64,000 bases of DNA, taken from NCBI GenBank assembly GCA_030263385.1, contig SZOX01000003.1, positions 124,001 to 188,000 on the forward strand, read 5' to 3'. How positions within the stretch are numbered: position 1 is the first letter of the stretch; each line of letters opens with the position of its first letter. Made by a program: the position numbers and the translations under genes. This DNA comes from Zeimonas sp003577305. Its GTDB lineage: Bacteria > Pseudomonadota > Gammaproteobacteria > Burkholderiales > Burkholderiaceae_E. Shown here one piece after another: positions 16,686 to 25,149 of this stretch. The notes under the pieces are model-generated. The model did no database searches. It was not told where the DNA came from and worked only from the letters and a program-made list of their open reading frames with translations.

Positions 16686-17531
16686 TCAGGGCAGCCAGGC
16701 GGTCGCTTCCATCGCGAGGAAGCCTTCGTGGTCGCGCGCCCACAACTGCACCGCGCGATCGCCGTCGGGCCGGCCGCAGACCGTGAAGCGGTGGATGTCG
16801 AACAGCGGGCGCACCGCCCTGAACTCGAAGCGGCGCACGCGCGTGCGCGGCAACTCGCGGCGCAGCAGGTCGAGCAGCAGCGTCGCGATCAGCGGACCGT
16901 GCACGACCAGGCCGGGATAGCCCTCGACCCCGGTCGCGTAGCTGCGGTCGTAGTGGATCCGGTGGCCGTTGAAGGTGAGCGCCGAATAGCGAAACAGCAG
17001 CACGGGGTCGGGCACGATCTCGCGCGCGAACGCGGCCCCGGCGGGAGCCGGGCGCGGTTCGGGCGCCGCAACGCCGGGCGCGGGATCGTCGCGATAGACG
17101 ATGTCGTGCTCTTCGGTGATCGCCGGCCCGCGCGCGTCGGCGATCTCGTGGCGCACGACGACGAACACCAGCGAGCCGCTGCGTCCCGCCTTGCCGCGCA
17201 CGTCGGCGATGCGCGACTCGCGCGTGATCTCGTCGCCCACGCGCAGCGGGCGATGGAACTCGAGCCGCCCGCCCGCCCACATGCGCCGCGGCAGCGGCAC
17301 CGGTGGCAGGAAGCCGCCGCGCTTCGGGTGACCGTCGGCGCCGATCCCGCTTTGCCGGACGAGCGGTGCGAAGTACATCCAGTGCCACAGCGGCGACAAC
17401 TCGGTGCCGGGCAGAGGCTCGGGGTCGTCGCGGTCGAGCGTGGCCGACAGTGCCGCCACCGGCGTGGCGGTGACCACGTCGGAGCGCCGCTCGGTGCGGC
17501 CGATCCATTGCTGCAGCGATTCGATGTCCAT
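16686..17531 (-). CDS. MaoC/HTD2-like hotdog hydratase (putative mesaconyl-C4- or itaconyl-CoA hydratase)
   Basis: 281 residues from ATG at 17531; the open frame extends upstream into unlikely arginine-rich sequence. It is a double hotdog protein. The N-terminal FAS1-type dehydratase half spans about 1-150 (GRLEFHRPLRVGDEI, HDIVYRD). The C-terminal MaoC half spans about 165-280, with the active-site segment LTFNGHRIHYDRSYAT (186-200) followed by GLVVHGPLIATLL. This architecture is shared by mesaconyl-C4-CoA hydratase and fungal HTD2. It is the first gene of the minus-strand CoA operon, divergent from the TRAP transporter across 292 bp. Confidence 0.82.
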   Translation of the reverse strand: MDIESLQQWIGRTERRSDVVTATPVAALSATLDRDDPEPLPGTELSPLWHWMYFAPLVRQSGIGADGHPKRGGFLPPVPLPRRMWAGGRLEFHRPLRVGDEITRESRIADVRGKAGRSGSLVFVVVRHEIADARGPAITEEHDIVYRDDPAPGVAAPEPRPAPAGAAFAREIVPDPVLLFRYSALTFNGHRIHYDRSYATGVEGYPGLVVHGPLIATLLLDLLRRELPRTRVRRFEFRAVRPLFDIHRFTVCGRPDGDRAVQLWARDHEGFLAMEATAWLP

Positions 17532-17692
17532 GTCCGGGGCCCGGGGCGCGGTGCGCGGTGCGCGCCGCGAAAGAGCAGAGCTTGCGCGAAACCGCGGCCA
17601 CGGACAACCCGCTCTTCGGGAAGGCCGCCTTCGGCGGCGCACAAGACGCGCCCGCGATGACGCACCCGCACCGGGGCCAGGCCAGACCCGGT

Positions 17693-17720
17693 TTGCCGCG
17701 ACCGCGGCACGCGTCTATAG
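17693..17720 (+). promoter_or_regulatory. Putative sigma70 promoter of the TRAP operon
   Basis: TTGCCG (17693-17698), 16-bp spacer, TATAGT (17715-17720). Transcription from about 17727 would begin just before the nested hairpin leader of dctP. It lies in the 292-bp divergent gap with the hydratase gene. Confidence 0.45.
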
Positions 17721-17732
17721 TTCGCCCGTTCG

Positions 17733-17786
17733 TGGCGGTTGCGCATCGGGGGCAATCCCGATGGCCGACCGGGCCGGGAACCGCCA
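17733..17786 (+). promoter_or_regulatory. Nested hairpin in the dctP 5' leader
   Basis: An outer perfect inverted repeat TGGCGGTT (17733-17740) / AACCGCCA (17779-17786) encloses a second perfect one, CATCGGG (17744-17750) / CCCGATG (17757-17763). It sits between the candidate promoter and the Shine-Dalgarno (AAGGAGC near 17810). It could be an RNA control element or an operator for a regulator acting on both divergent operons. I do not recognise it as a known riboswitch. Confidence 0.5.
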
Positions 17787-17823
17787 CTATCGGTCAGGTC
17801 AAGGTCAATAAGGAGCAGAAAGA

Positions 17824-18813
17824 ATGCGATTCATCGGAGCCATCCTGGCGGGCGCGGCCGCGCTCGCGATCTCGGGCGCGGCGCTCGCGCAGCAGCCGAT
17901 CGTCGTCAAGTTCAGCCACGTGGTGGCCGAAGCCACGCCGAAGGGCCAGGGCGCCCTGAAGTTCAAGGAAGTCGCCGAGAAGCTGCTGCCGGGCAAGGTG
18001 CAGGTGCAGGTGTTCCCGAACTCGCAGCTGTTCGGTGACGCGAAGGAGCTCGAAGCGGTGCTTCTGGGCGACGTGCAGTTCATCGCGCCGTCGCTCTCGA
18101 AGTTCGACCGCTACACGAAGAAGCTCCAGATCTTCGACCTGCCGTTCCTGTTCGACGACATCGCGGCGGTCGATCGCTTCCAGCAGAGCCCGGCCGGCAA
18201 GGCGCTGCTCGACTCGATGAAGAGCCGCGGCCTGCAGGGGCTGGCTTACTGGCACAACGGGATGAAGCAGTTGTCGACCAATCGCGACAAGCTCACCCGG
18301 CCCGAAGACGTCAAGGGCCTGAAGTTCCGCATCCAGGCTTCCGACGTGCTCGAGGCGCAGTTCCGCGCGCTTGGGGCCAACCCGCAGAAGATGGCCTTCG
18401 CCGAGGTCTACCAGGCGCTGCAGACCGGCGTGGTCGACGGTCAGGAGAATACCTGGTCGAACATCTATTCGCAGAAGTTCCACGAGGTGCAGAAGACCAT
18501 CGCGGTCACCAACCACGGCGTGATCGACTACATGGTGGTCACCAACGCCAAGTGGTGGGACGGGCTGCCGGCCGACATCCGCAAGGGCCTGCGGCAGGCG
18601 ATGGACGAAGCCACCGCCTTCTCGAACAAGCTGGCCAACGAGCTCAACGAGCGCGATCGCAAGCGCATCGAGGAGGCCGGCAAGGCGAAGATCCAGCCGC
18701 TGTCGAAGGACGACGTGGCCGCCTGGCGCAAGGCGATGGAGCCCGTCTGGGCCAAGTTCGAGAGCGACATCGGCAAGGACCTGATCGACGCGGCGCTGAA
18801 GTCGAACCAGTGA
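17824..18813 (+). CDS. dctP: TRAP transporter substrate-binding protein DctP
   Basis: 329-residue periplasmic solute receptor with a signal peptide (MRFIGAILAGAAALAISGAALA). The DctP fold shows KFSHVVAEATPKGQGA near the mature N-terminus, LKFRIQ with the carboxylate-binding Arg (R169), and DGQENTWSN (205-213), which is characteristic of C4-dicarboxylate-type receptors. It therefore probably binds a dicarboxylate or related organic acid. It heads the dctP-dctQ-dctM operon, with a good Shine-Dalgarno, and is divergent from the CoA-thioester operon that would metabolise such an acid. Confidence 0.93.
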   Translation: MRFIGAILAGAAALAISGAALAQQPIVVKFSHVVAEATPKGQGALKFKEVAEKLLPGKVQVQVFPNSQLFGDAKELEAVLLGDVQFIAPSLSKFDRYTKKLQIFDLPFLFDDIAAVDRFQQSPAGKALLDSMKSRGLQGLAYWHNGMKQLSTNRDKLTRPEDVKGLKFRIQASDVLEAQFRALGANPQKMAFAEVYQALQTGVVDGQENTWSNIYSQKFHEVQKTIAVTNHGVIDYMVVTNAKWWDGLPADIRKGLRQAMDEATAFSNKLANELNERDRKRIEEAGKAKIQPLSKDDVAAWRKAMEPVWAKFESDIGKDLIDAALKSNQ

Positions 18814-18856
18814 GCGCGCGAACGCCCTGCGGGCAGCGCGCGACGGAACGCCTTAC

Positions 18857-19405
18857 GTGAAGACCGGCTGGGTCGGACGGATCGAGGAGGGCCTCGTCGC
18901 CCTCCTCATTTCGTTGATGACGCTGATCACCTTCATGCAGGTGGTCGCGCGCTACGTCTTCAACTACAGCTTCGTCTGGGCGCTCGAACTCACCACTTTC
19001 CTGTTCGGCGGGCTGATCTTCATCGGCATCTCGTACGGCGTGCGCGTGGGCGCGCACATCGGCGTCGACGTGCTGGTGAAGTCGCTGAAGCCGGGCGCCG
19101 CCCGGGCCGTCACCGTGGTTGCCACGGTGCTGTGCATGGTCTACGCCGCGATCGTCTTCGTCGGCGGCTGGGCTTACGTCGGCAAGATCCACGACATCGG
19201 CATCCTGGCCCAGGACCTGCCGATTCCGGCGTGGGCGCCGCGGGTGGTGCTGCCGCTGGGCTTCGCGCTGCTGTTCTTCCGCTTCGGACAGGTGCTCGTG
19301 CGCACGCTCAGGGGCAAGCAGACGGCGCTGCTGGCCGACGAGGCCGAGGAGGCCCTGAAGCTGCGCGCCGATGACTCGGGCGACGCGCCGCGGGAGCGCG
19401 AATGA
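18857..19405 (+). CDS. dctQ: TRAP transporter small permease DctQ
   Basis: 182-residue, four-helix small TRAP permease starting at GTG 18857. Hydrophobic segments include EEGLVALLISLMTLITFMQVVARY (about 8-31) and ELTTFLFGGLIFIGISYGVRVGAHIGVD, the typical DctQ core. The last four bases overlap the dctM start (ATGA). It stabilises or forms part of the membrane complex with DctM for Na+-driven uptake of the ligand delivered by DctP. Confidence 0.92.
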   Translation: MKTGWVGRIEEGLVALLISLMTLITFMQVVARYVFNYSFVWALELTTFLFGGLIFIGISYGVRVGAHIGVDVLVKSLKPGAARAVTVVATVLCMVYAAIVFVGGWAYVGKIHDIGILAQDLPIPAWAPRVVLPLGFALLFFRFGQVLVRTLRGKQTALLADEAEEALKLRADDSGDAPRERE

Positions 19406-20679
19406 CTACCGCGGCGCTGTTCGTGATGCTGTTCGTGTTCATGTTCATGGGCATGCCGGTGGCGGTCGCGCTCGGGCTGTCCTCGCTGCTCACGATCCTG
19501 GTGTTCGGCCACGACTCGCTCGCGTCGCTGGCGCTCAAGCTCTACGAGACCTCCGAGCACTTCACGCTGCTGGCGATTCCGTTCTTCATTCTCGGCGGCG
19601 TGTTCATGACCACCGGGGGCGTGGCCAAGCGGATGATCCGCTTCGCGATCGCCTGCGTGGGCCACTTCCACGGCGGCCTCGCGATGGCCTCGGTGCTGGC
19701 CTGCATGCTGTTCGCCGCGGTGTCGGGCTCCTCGCCGGCCACCGTGGTCGCAGTCGGCTCGATCGTGATCGCCGGCATGGTGCGCGCCGGCTATCCGCAG
19801 TCGTTCGCCGCCGGCGTGGTCTGCAACGCCGGCACGCTCGGCATCCTGATTCCGCCGTCGATCGTGATGGTCGTCTACGGCGCCGCCACCGAAACCTCGG
19901 TGGGCAAATTGTTCATGGCGGGCATCGTCCCGGGCATGCTGCTCGGCCTGCTGCTGATGCTGGCGATCTACATCCTCGCCCGGGTGCGCAACCTGCCGCG
20001 CCAGCCGAGCCCCACGCTGCGCGAAATCGTCGACTCCGGTCGCGATTCGCTGTGGGGCCTGCTGCTGGTCGTGATCATCCTCGGCGGCATCTACGGCGGC
20101 GTGTTCACGCCCACCGAGGCGGCCGCGGTTGCGGCGGTCTACGCGTTCGTGGTGGCGTTGTTCGTCTACCGCGACATCGGCTGGCCCCAGGTGCCGGCGA
20201 TGCTGGTCGACGCGTCGAAGATCACGGTGATGCTGATGTTCATCATCGCCAATGCGCTGCTGTTCGCGCACGTGCTCACCACCGAGCGCATTCCGCAGAT
20301 CATCGCCGAGCACATCGTCGCCTGGGGGATGCCGGCCTGGGCCTTCCTGGTCGTGGTGAACGTCCTGCTGCTGGTCGCGGGGATGTTCATGGAGCCGACC
20401 GGCATCATCCTCATCATGGCGCCGATCCTGTTCCCGATCGCGATGCAACTCGGCATCGACCCGGTGCACCTGGGCGTGATCATGGTGGTGAACCTGGAGA
20501 TCGGCATGGTCACGCCGCCGGTCGGACTGAACCTGTTCGTCACGGTCGGCATCACCAACATGTCGATCGGCGAGGTGATCCGTGCGGCGCTGCCGTGGCT
20601 GTCGATCCTGCTCGCCTTCCTGATCATCGTGACCTACGTGCCGGAGATCACGCTGTTCCTGCCGAACCTGCTGCAATAG
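19402..20679 (+). CDS. dctM: TRAP transporter large permease DctM
   Basis: 425-residue large TRAP permease that forms the translocation path. It is hydrophobic throughout, with conserved segments MFAAVSGSSPATVVAVGSI, GVVCNAGTLGILIPPSIVMVVYG, PTGIILIMAPILFPIAMQLGIDPVHLGVIMVVNLEIGMVTPPVGLNLFV and the usual C-terminal helices. It is translationally coupled to dctQ and ends 10 bp before the convergent MFS gene, so any terminator lies within coding sequence. Confidence 0.94.
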   Translation: MTTAALFVMLFVFMFMGMPVAVALGLSSLLTILVFGHDSLASLALKLYETSEHFTLLAIPFFILGGVFMTTGGVAKRMIRFAIACVGHFHGGLAMASVLACMLFAAVSGSSPATVVAVGSIVIAGMVRAGYPQSFAAGVVCNAGTLGILIPPSIVMVVYGAATETSVGKLFMAGIVPGMLLGLLLMLAIYILARVRNLPRQPSPTLREIVDSGRDSLWGLLLVVIILGGIYGGVFTPTEAAAVAAVYAFVVALFVYRDIGWPQVPAMLVDASKITVMLMFIIANALLFAHVLTTERIPQIIAEHIVAWGMPAWAFLVVVNVLLLVAGMFMEPTGIILIMAPILFPIAMQLGIDPVHLGVIMVVNLEIGMVTPPVGLNLFVTVGITNMSIGEVIRAALPWLSILLAFLIIVTYVPEITLFLPNLLQ

Positions 20680-20689
20680 GCCGGCGGGC

Positions 20690-21898
20690 TCAATCGGCAG
20701 GAGCGGGTCGAACGATCGCGGCGCGGCGCGCCCGCAGGGCAGCAACGATCATCAGCAGCGTGCACGCGCCGAGCAGGGCTATCAGCCCGGGCCAGCCGCC
20801 GGCGCTCCAGGCCTTGCCGGCCGCCGTGCCGATCACGCTCGCCCCGAGGTAATAGCCGAACAGGTACAGGGCAGCCGCGAGCGCCGGGCGCTCGGGCGCG
20901 CGCCGCGATACCCAGCCGCTGGCCAGCGCGTGGGCGGCGAAGAAGCCGAAAGTGCTCACCGCGACGCCCGCCACGATCGCGCCGAGCGGGGCCGCGAGCG
21001 TGATCGCGAGCCCCGCGGCCAGCAGCCCCAGCATGATCCACAGCACGTTGCGCCGGCCGTGCCGATCGGCCAGGCGCCCGGCGAGCGCCGAGGCGGCGCT
21101 GCCCAGCAGGTAGAGCAGGTAGATGGTACCGATGGCCGACTGCCCCAGCCGGTAGGGCGCTTCGATCAGGCGATAGGCAAGGTAGTTGTACAGCGCGATG
21201 AACGTGCCCATCAGCAGGAAGCCGATCAGGAACAACCACGGCAGGCCGGGATCGGCCAGCATGACGCGGGCGTCGCGCAGGATGCGCCCGAGCGCCACGT
21301 CGCGCGCGTGGAAATGGCGCGAGGCGGGCAGGCGGCGCCAGAACAGCACTGCGGCCACGACTCCGAGGACCCCGAGCAGCCCCAGCGCGAGGCGCCAGGA
21401 TTGCTCCTCGGTGACGAGCGCGGCCAGGAAGCGTCCGCTCATGCCGCCCAGCGCGTTGCCTCCGATGTAAAGACCCATCGCACGGCCCTGCGCGCCAGGG
21501 GCGATCTCCTCGGCGAGATAGGCCATGGCGGCGGCGGGCAATCCGGCGATCGCGACGCCGAGCAGCGCACGCAGCACCAGCAACTGCGCGAAATCGGCCA
21601 CGAAGGCGGATGCGGTGCAGACGATGGCCGCCGCGGCAATGGAGAGCTTCATCAGGCGCTCGCGCCCGTAGCGATCGGACAGCAGGCTGGCCGGGATCAG
21701 CGCCAGCGCCAGCCCGGCGGTGCCCGCCGAGACCGCCAGGCTGGCCGCTGCCGGATCGAGCGAGAACTCGGCCGACAGCAGCGGCAGCAGCGGCTGCGTG
21801 CCGTAGAGCATCGCGAAGCTGGCGAAGCCCCCGAAGAACATCGCGACGTTGACGTGCCGAAAGGCCGGCGAGCCTGCGACGAGGCGTTGGTTCGGCAT
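20690..21898 (-). CDS. MFS transporter, YnfM-like
   Basis: 402-residue major facilitator with 12 predicted helices. It has the YnfM-type start FRHVNVAMFFGGFASFAMLYGTQPLLPLLS, the loop 2-3 motif SLLSDRYGRERLMK and a second-half equivalent ALAGRLADRHGRRNVLW. Members are probably proton-driven exporters of small molecules. It is convergent with dctM and upstream of tRNA-Pro; no neighbour indicates a substrate. Confidence 0.87.
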   Translation of the reverse strand: MPNQRLVAGSPAFRHVNVAMFFGGFASFAMLYGTQPLLPLLSAEFSLDPAAASLAVSAGTAGLALALIPASLLSDRYGRERLMKLSIAAAAIVCTASAFVADFAQLLVLRALLGVAIAGLPAAAMAYLAEEIAPGAQGRAMGLYIGGNALGGMSGRFLAALVTEEQSWRLALGLLGVLGVVAAVLFWRRLPASRHFHARDVALGRILRDARVMLADPGLPWLFLIGFLLMGTFIALYNYLAYRLIEAPYRLGQSAIGTIYLLYLLGSAASALAGRLADRHGRRNVLWIMLGLLAAGLAITLAAPLGAIVAGVAVSTFGFFAAHALASGWVSRRAPERPALAAALYLFGYYLGASVIGTAAGKAWSAGGWPGLIALLGACTLLMIVAALRARRAAIVRPAPAD

Positions 21899-21978
21899 GG
21901 TCGCGGTGCTCGGGGCTCGGGCGGGGCGCGCGGCGATCGTACAGGTGCCCGGGTATGCCTGTGGCGGCTGCGGAATCC

Positions 21979-22055
21979 TGGTCGGGGTGAGAGGATTCGA
22001 ACCTCCGGCCTCTACGTCCCGAACGTAGCGCTCTACCAGGCTAAGCTACACCCCG
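21979..22055 (-). tRNA. tRNA-Pro (anticodon CGG)
   Basis: 77-nt cloverleaf read on the minus strand. The acceptor stem CGGGGTG (22049-22055) pairs with 21983-21989, followed by a discriminator A and an encoded CCA (21979-21981). The anticodon loop TTCGGGA has anticodon CGG, and the T-loop is GGTTCGAATCC. It reads the proline codon CCG. It lies at the border between the accessory block to its left and ispB, a typical place for integration. Confidence 0.96.
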
Positions 22056-22146
22056 AATCGTGCGCTCCCGGAACGGAAGCGGCTGATGCTCCCCGAACTG
22101 GACGACGCGCCGGCCAGGTCGGGATTGCCGGGCATCGTGAGCAGAC

Positions 22147-23130
22147 CTAACGGTCGCGCTCGATCGAGTAAGTCGTCAAGTATAGCAGCGCGTCGCGGCA
22201 CGCGGAAGCCGATCCGTCGGGCAGCAGCGTGGCGAGGGTGGCCCGCGCGGCGGCGGCCTCGGCGGCGGCGCGCTCGCGCGTGTAGTCGAGAGCGCCGGTG
22301 CGAGCGATCGCTGCCATGATCGCGTCGAAGTCGGCGGTCGAGCCCTGCTCGACCGCGTGGCGTACCAGCGAGCGCTCGGTCTCGTCGCCGCGCAGCATCA
22401 CGTGGATCAGCGGCAGTGTCGGCTTGCCTTCGCGCAGGTCGTCGCCGACGTTCTTGCCGATGTCGCCGGTCACTCCCGAGTAGTCGAGCACGTCGTCGAT
22501 CAACTGGAAGGCGGTTCCGAGCCGGCGCCCGTATTCGGCTGCCGCCGCCTCGACCCCGGGTGCGGCGTCGCACAGGATCGCGCCCAGGCGCGCCGCCGCC
22601 TCGAACAGCCGCGCGGTCTTGTAGCGGATCACCTGCATGTAGCGCGCCTCGTCGGTGTCGGGGTCGTTGCAGTTGATCAACTGCAGCACCTCGCCCTCGG
22701 CGATCGTGTTCGTGGCGTCGGCGAGCACTTCCATGACCCGCATGTTGTCGACCTCGACCATCATCTGGAAGGCGCGCGAGTAGAGGAAGTCGCCCACCAG
22801 CACCGACGCGGGGTTGCCGAAGGCGGCATTGGCGGTCTGGCGGCCGCGGCGCAACGCCGATTCGTCGACCACGTCGTCGTGCAGCAGCGTGGCGGTGTGG
22901 ATGAATTCGACCACTGCCGCCAGTAGATAGTGATTGCTCGCTCCTTTGTAACCCAGCGCCCGTGCGAAGAGCAGCAGCAGCAGCGGGCGCATGCGCTTGC
23001 CGCCCGCGCCGATGATGTAGTCGGCGATGCTGTTGATCAGCGCCACCTCCGAGCCGAGACGCTGGCGGATCACGCGGTCGGTTTCGGCGAGGTCCGAGGC
23101 CAGGATCGGGAAGAGTTCGGAGGGTTTCAT
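22147..23130 (-). CDS. ispB: Polyprenyl (octaprenyl-type) diphosphate synthase
   Basis: 327-residue trans-prenyl diphosphate synthase that makes the side chain of ubiquinone/menaquinone. The first aspartate-rich motif is in LLHDDVVDES and the second in QLIDDVLDYSG; GGKRMRPLLLLL and VSTK-type regions are also visible. ATG at 23130 (MKPSELFPILAS) is preferred over an in-frame TTG at 23154. It is divergent from rplU-rpmA across about 130 bp, the classic ispB/rplU arrangement of proteobacteria. A minus-strand TATAAT (23155-23160) lies just upstream but lacks an obvious -35 box. Confidence 0.95.
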   Translation of the reverse strand: MKPSELFPILASDLAETDRVIRQRLGSEVALINSIADYIIGAGGKRMRPLLLLLFARALGYKGASNHYLLAAVVEFIHTATLLHDDVVDESALRRGRQTANAAFGNPASVLVGDFLYSRAFQMMVEVDNMRVMEVLADATNTIAEGEVLQLINCNDPDTDEARYMQVIRYKTARLFEAAARLGAILCDAAPGVEAAAAEYGRRLGTAFQLIDDVLDYSGVTGDIGKNVGDDLREGKPTLPLIHVMLRGDETERSLVRHAVEQGSTADFDAIMAAIARTGALDYTRERAAAEAAAARATLATLLPDGSASACRDALLYLTTYSIERDR

Positions 23131-23176
23131 GGAGCAGCCATATGCAGTCGGCAATTATAGTCGGCTGCACCGTGTT

Positions 23177-23205
23177 TTGACGGAGGCGCTCCGATGCAGG
23201 ATAAT
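23177..23205 (+). promoter_or_regulatory. Sigma70 promoter of rplU-rpmA
   Basis: TTGACG (23177-23182), 17-bp spacer and GATAAT (23200-23205): five of six matches in each hexamer with ideal spacing, 56 bp before the rplU start. It fits the strong constitutive expression expected of ribosomal protein genes. Confidence 0.75.
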
Positions 23206-23261
23206 CCAAGGTTTTCCGTTCTCGGGACGAGCGTTCTCAGAACATATTTCGAGAGGTTCCC

Positions 23262-23648
23262 ATGTACGCGGTCATAAAAACCGGCGGCAAGCAGTACAGG
23301 GTTGCGGCCGGCGACAAGATCAGGGTAGAACAGATGCCGGCGGACATCGGAGCTGAAATCACGATCGACCAGGTACTGGCGGTCGGCGCGGGCGACCAGC
23401 TTTCGGTCGGCACGCCGCTGGTGTCCGGGGCGACGGTTTCGGCGACGGTGCTCTCCCACGGGCGGCACGACAAGGTGCGCATTTTCAAGATGCGCCGCCG
23501 CAAGCACTATCGCAAACAGCAGGGTCATCGGCAGAACTTCACCGAGCTGTTCGTGAGCCGCATCGCCTCGGCGATCGGCGAGACGGCGGCCGAAGTGCCG
23601 ACGATCGTCCCCCCGGCAGCCGAGGCCGCGCCCGGCGCCGAAGCTTGA
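23262..23648 (+). CDS. rplU: 50S ribosomal protein L21
   Basis: 128-residue L21, a 23S rRNA-binding protein of the large subunit. The N-terminus MYAVIKTGGKQYRVAAGDKIRVEQ and the core HDKVRIFKMRRRKHYRKQQGHRQNFTEL are canonical. The protein is about 25 residues longer than the usual 103 because of an alanine/proline-rich C-terminal tail (after residue 103, ending VPPAAEAAPGAEA). It is followed 12 bp later by rpmA. Confidence 0.98.
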   Translation: MYAVIKTGGKQYRVAAGDKIRVEQMPADIGAEITIDQVLAVGAGDQLSVGTPLVSGATVSATVLSHGRHDKVRIFKMRRRKHYRKQQGHRQNFTELFVSRIASAIGETAAEVPTIVPPAAEAAPGAEA

Positions 23649-23660
23649 GGAGTCGGCAAC

Positions 23661-23921
23661 ATGGCACAGAAGAAGGGCGGCGGCTCGACGCGCAACGGCC
23701 GCGACTCGCAACCGAAGATGCTCGGCGTCAAGGCGTATGGTGGCCAGACGGTGAGCGCCGGCTCGATCATCGTGCGGCAGCGCGGCACGCGCTTTCATCC
23801 CGGCGTGAACGTCGGCCTGGGCAAGGACCACACCCTGTTCGCGCTGGTCGACGGCCGGGTGAGGTTCGCGGTCAAGGGCCCGCGCAACCGCAGCACGGTC
23901 AGCATCGACCCGCTGCAGTGA
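23661..23921 (+). CDS. rpmA: 50S ribosomal protein L27
   Basis: 86-residue L27, which contacts the peptidyl transferase centre. The N-terminus MAQKKGGGSTRNGRDSQPK and the stretch KAYGGQTVSAGSIIVRQRGT are canonical. There is no cleavable N-terminal extension of the Firmicutes type. It is the second gene of rplU-rpmA and is followed by an intrinsic terminator. Confidence 0.98.
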   Translation: MAQKKGGGSTRNGRDSQPKMLGVKAYGGQTVSAGSIIVRQRGTRFHPGVNVGLGKDHTLFALVDGRVRFAVKGPRNRSTVSIDPLQ

Positions 23922-23942
23922 CGCAGCCCGCGGCGCCGCAGG

Positions 23943-23967
23943 AAGCCCCGCCGCGCGGGGCTTTTTT
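23943..23967 (+). terminator. Rho-independent terminator after rpmA
   Basis: Perfect 8-bp stem AAGCCCCG / CGGGGCTT (23943-23950, 23956-23963) with a 5-nt loop and a run of six T ending at 23967. It separates the ribosomal protein operon from obgE. Confidence 0.9.
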
Positions 23968-24003
23968 GTCGGCGCGCGCGGCGGCCGATCGCAGGGCACC
24001 ACG

Positions 24004-25149
24004 ATGAAGTTCATCGACGAGGCGTACATCGAGGTCACCGCCGGCAACGGGGGCAGCGGCGTCGTGTCGTTCCGGCGCGAGAAATTCGTTCCCAGGGGCG
24101 GCCCCGACGGCGGCGACGGCGGCCGCGGCGGCAGCATCCGGGCGGTGGCCGACCGCAATGTCAACACGCTCGTCGACTATCGTTTCCAGCGCAGGTTCGT
24201 CGCGAAGAACGGCGAGCGCGGGCGCGGCTCCGATCAGTACGGCGCGGCGGCCGACGACATCGTGCTGCGCGTGCCGGTGGGCACGCAGATCCACGACGAA
24301 GACACCGGCGAGTTGATCGCCGACCTCACGCGGCACGAACAGGAGGCGCTGCTCGCCCGCGGCGGCGAGGGGGGGCTGGGCAACATCCGCTTCAAGTCGA
24401 GCACGAATCGCGCGCCGCGCCAGTGCACGCCGGGCAGGGAGGGCGAGCACCGTCGGCTGCGGCTCGAACTGAAGGTGCTGGCCGACGTCGGCCTGCTCGG
24501 CCTGCCCAACGCGGGCAAGTCGACTTTCATTGCGGCGGTGAGCAACGCGCGCCCGAAGATCGCCGACTATCCGTTCACCACGCTGCATCCGAACCTCGGC
24601 GTGGTGCGGGTCGGCGCGGGCAAGAGCTTCGTGGTGGCCGACATTCCCGGGCTGATCGAGGGTGCGGCCGAGGGCGCCGGACTCGGGCACCAGTTCCTGA
24701 GGCACCTGCAGCGCACGCGGCTGCTGCTGCACCTGGTCGACCTGATGCCGTTCGATCCCGAAGCCGACCCGGTGCGCGACGCGCGCGCGATCGTGCGCGA
24801 ACTGCGCAAGTACGACACCGCGCTGGCCGAAAAGCCGCGCTGGCTGGTGCTGAACAAGATCGACATGATTTCCGCCGAAGAGCGCGAGGCGCGCATTGCC
24901 GACTTCGTGAAGCGCTACCGCGGACGCGGCCGCCATGCGATGCCGGTCGAGCGCGTGTTCGCGATCTCGGCGCTCACGCGCGAGGGTTGCGAACCCTTGT
25001 GCCTGTCGATCAACGAGTACCTCGAGTCGATCCGGGAGCCCGAGCCATCGGCGATCGACGTGCGCTTCGAGCCTGCGCCCGACCCCGGATCCCACGGGCC
25101 GCGGGGCGAGCGCGGCGGCGACGCACCGGGCGAGGCTGCGCATGGCTGA
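24004..25149 (+). CDS. obgE: GTPase ObgE/CgtA
   Basis: 381-residue Obg GTPase involved in 50S maturation and stress control. The glycine-rich Obg fold spans about 1-158 (FIDEAYIEVTAGNGGSGVVSFRREKF). The G domain spans about 160-335, with G1 GLPNAGKST, switch region YPFTTLHPNLG, G3 DIPGLIEGAAEGAGLGH and G4 NKID. The C-terminal tail is short and acidic. The proB start codon overlaps its last codons. It lies downstream of rplU-rpmA, as in most bacteria. Confidence 0.97.
   Translation: MKFIDEAYIEVTAGNGGSGVVSFRREKFVPRGGPDGGDGGRGGSIRAVADRNVNTLVDYRFQRRFVAKNGERGRGSDQYGAAADDIVLRVPVGTQIHDEDTGELIADLTRHEQEALLARGGEGGLGNIRFKSSTNRAPRQCTPGREGEHRRLRLELKVLADVGLLGLPNAGKSTFIAAVSNARPKIADYPFTTLHPNLGVVRVGAGKSFVVADIPGLIEGAAEGAGLGHQFLRHLQRTRLLLHLVDLMPFDPEADPVRDARAIVRELRKYDTALAEKPRWLVLNKIDMISAEEREARIADFVKRYRGRGRHAMPVERVFAISALTREGCEPLCLSINEYLESIREPEPSAIDVRFEPAPDPGSHGPRGERGGDAPGEAAHG

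Noticed and set aside
16686..17660. Long plus-strand frame (15507-17660) opposite the CoA operon
   Set aside because: It is the antisense shadow of the acyl-CoA dehydrogenase and hydratase genes, which have clear family motifs.
22084..22146. Second tRNA next to tRNA-Pro
   Set aside because: No cloverleaf or T-loop consensus found in the short gap before ispB.
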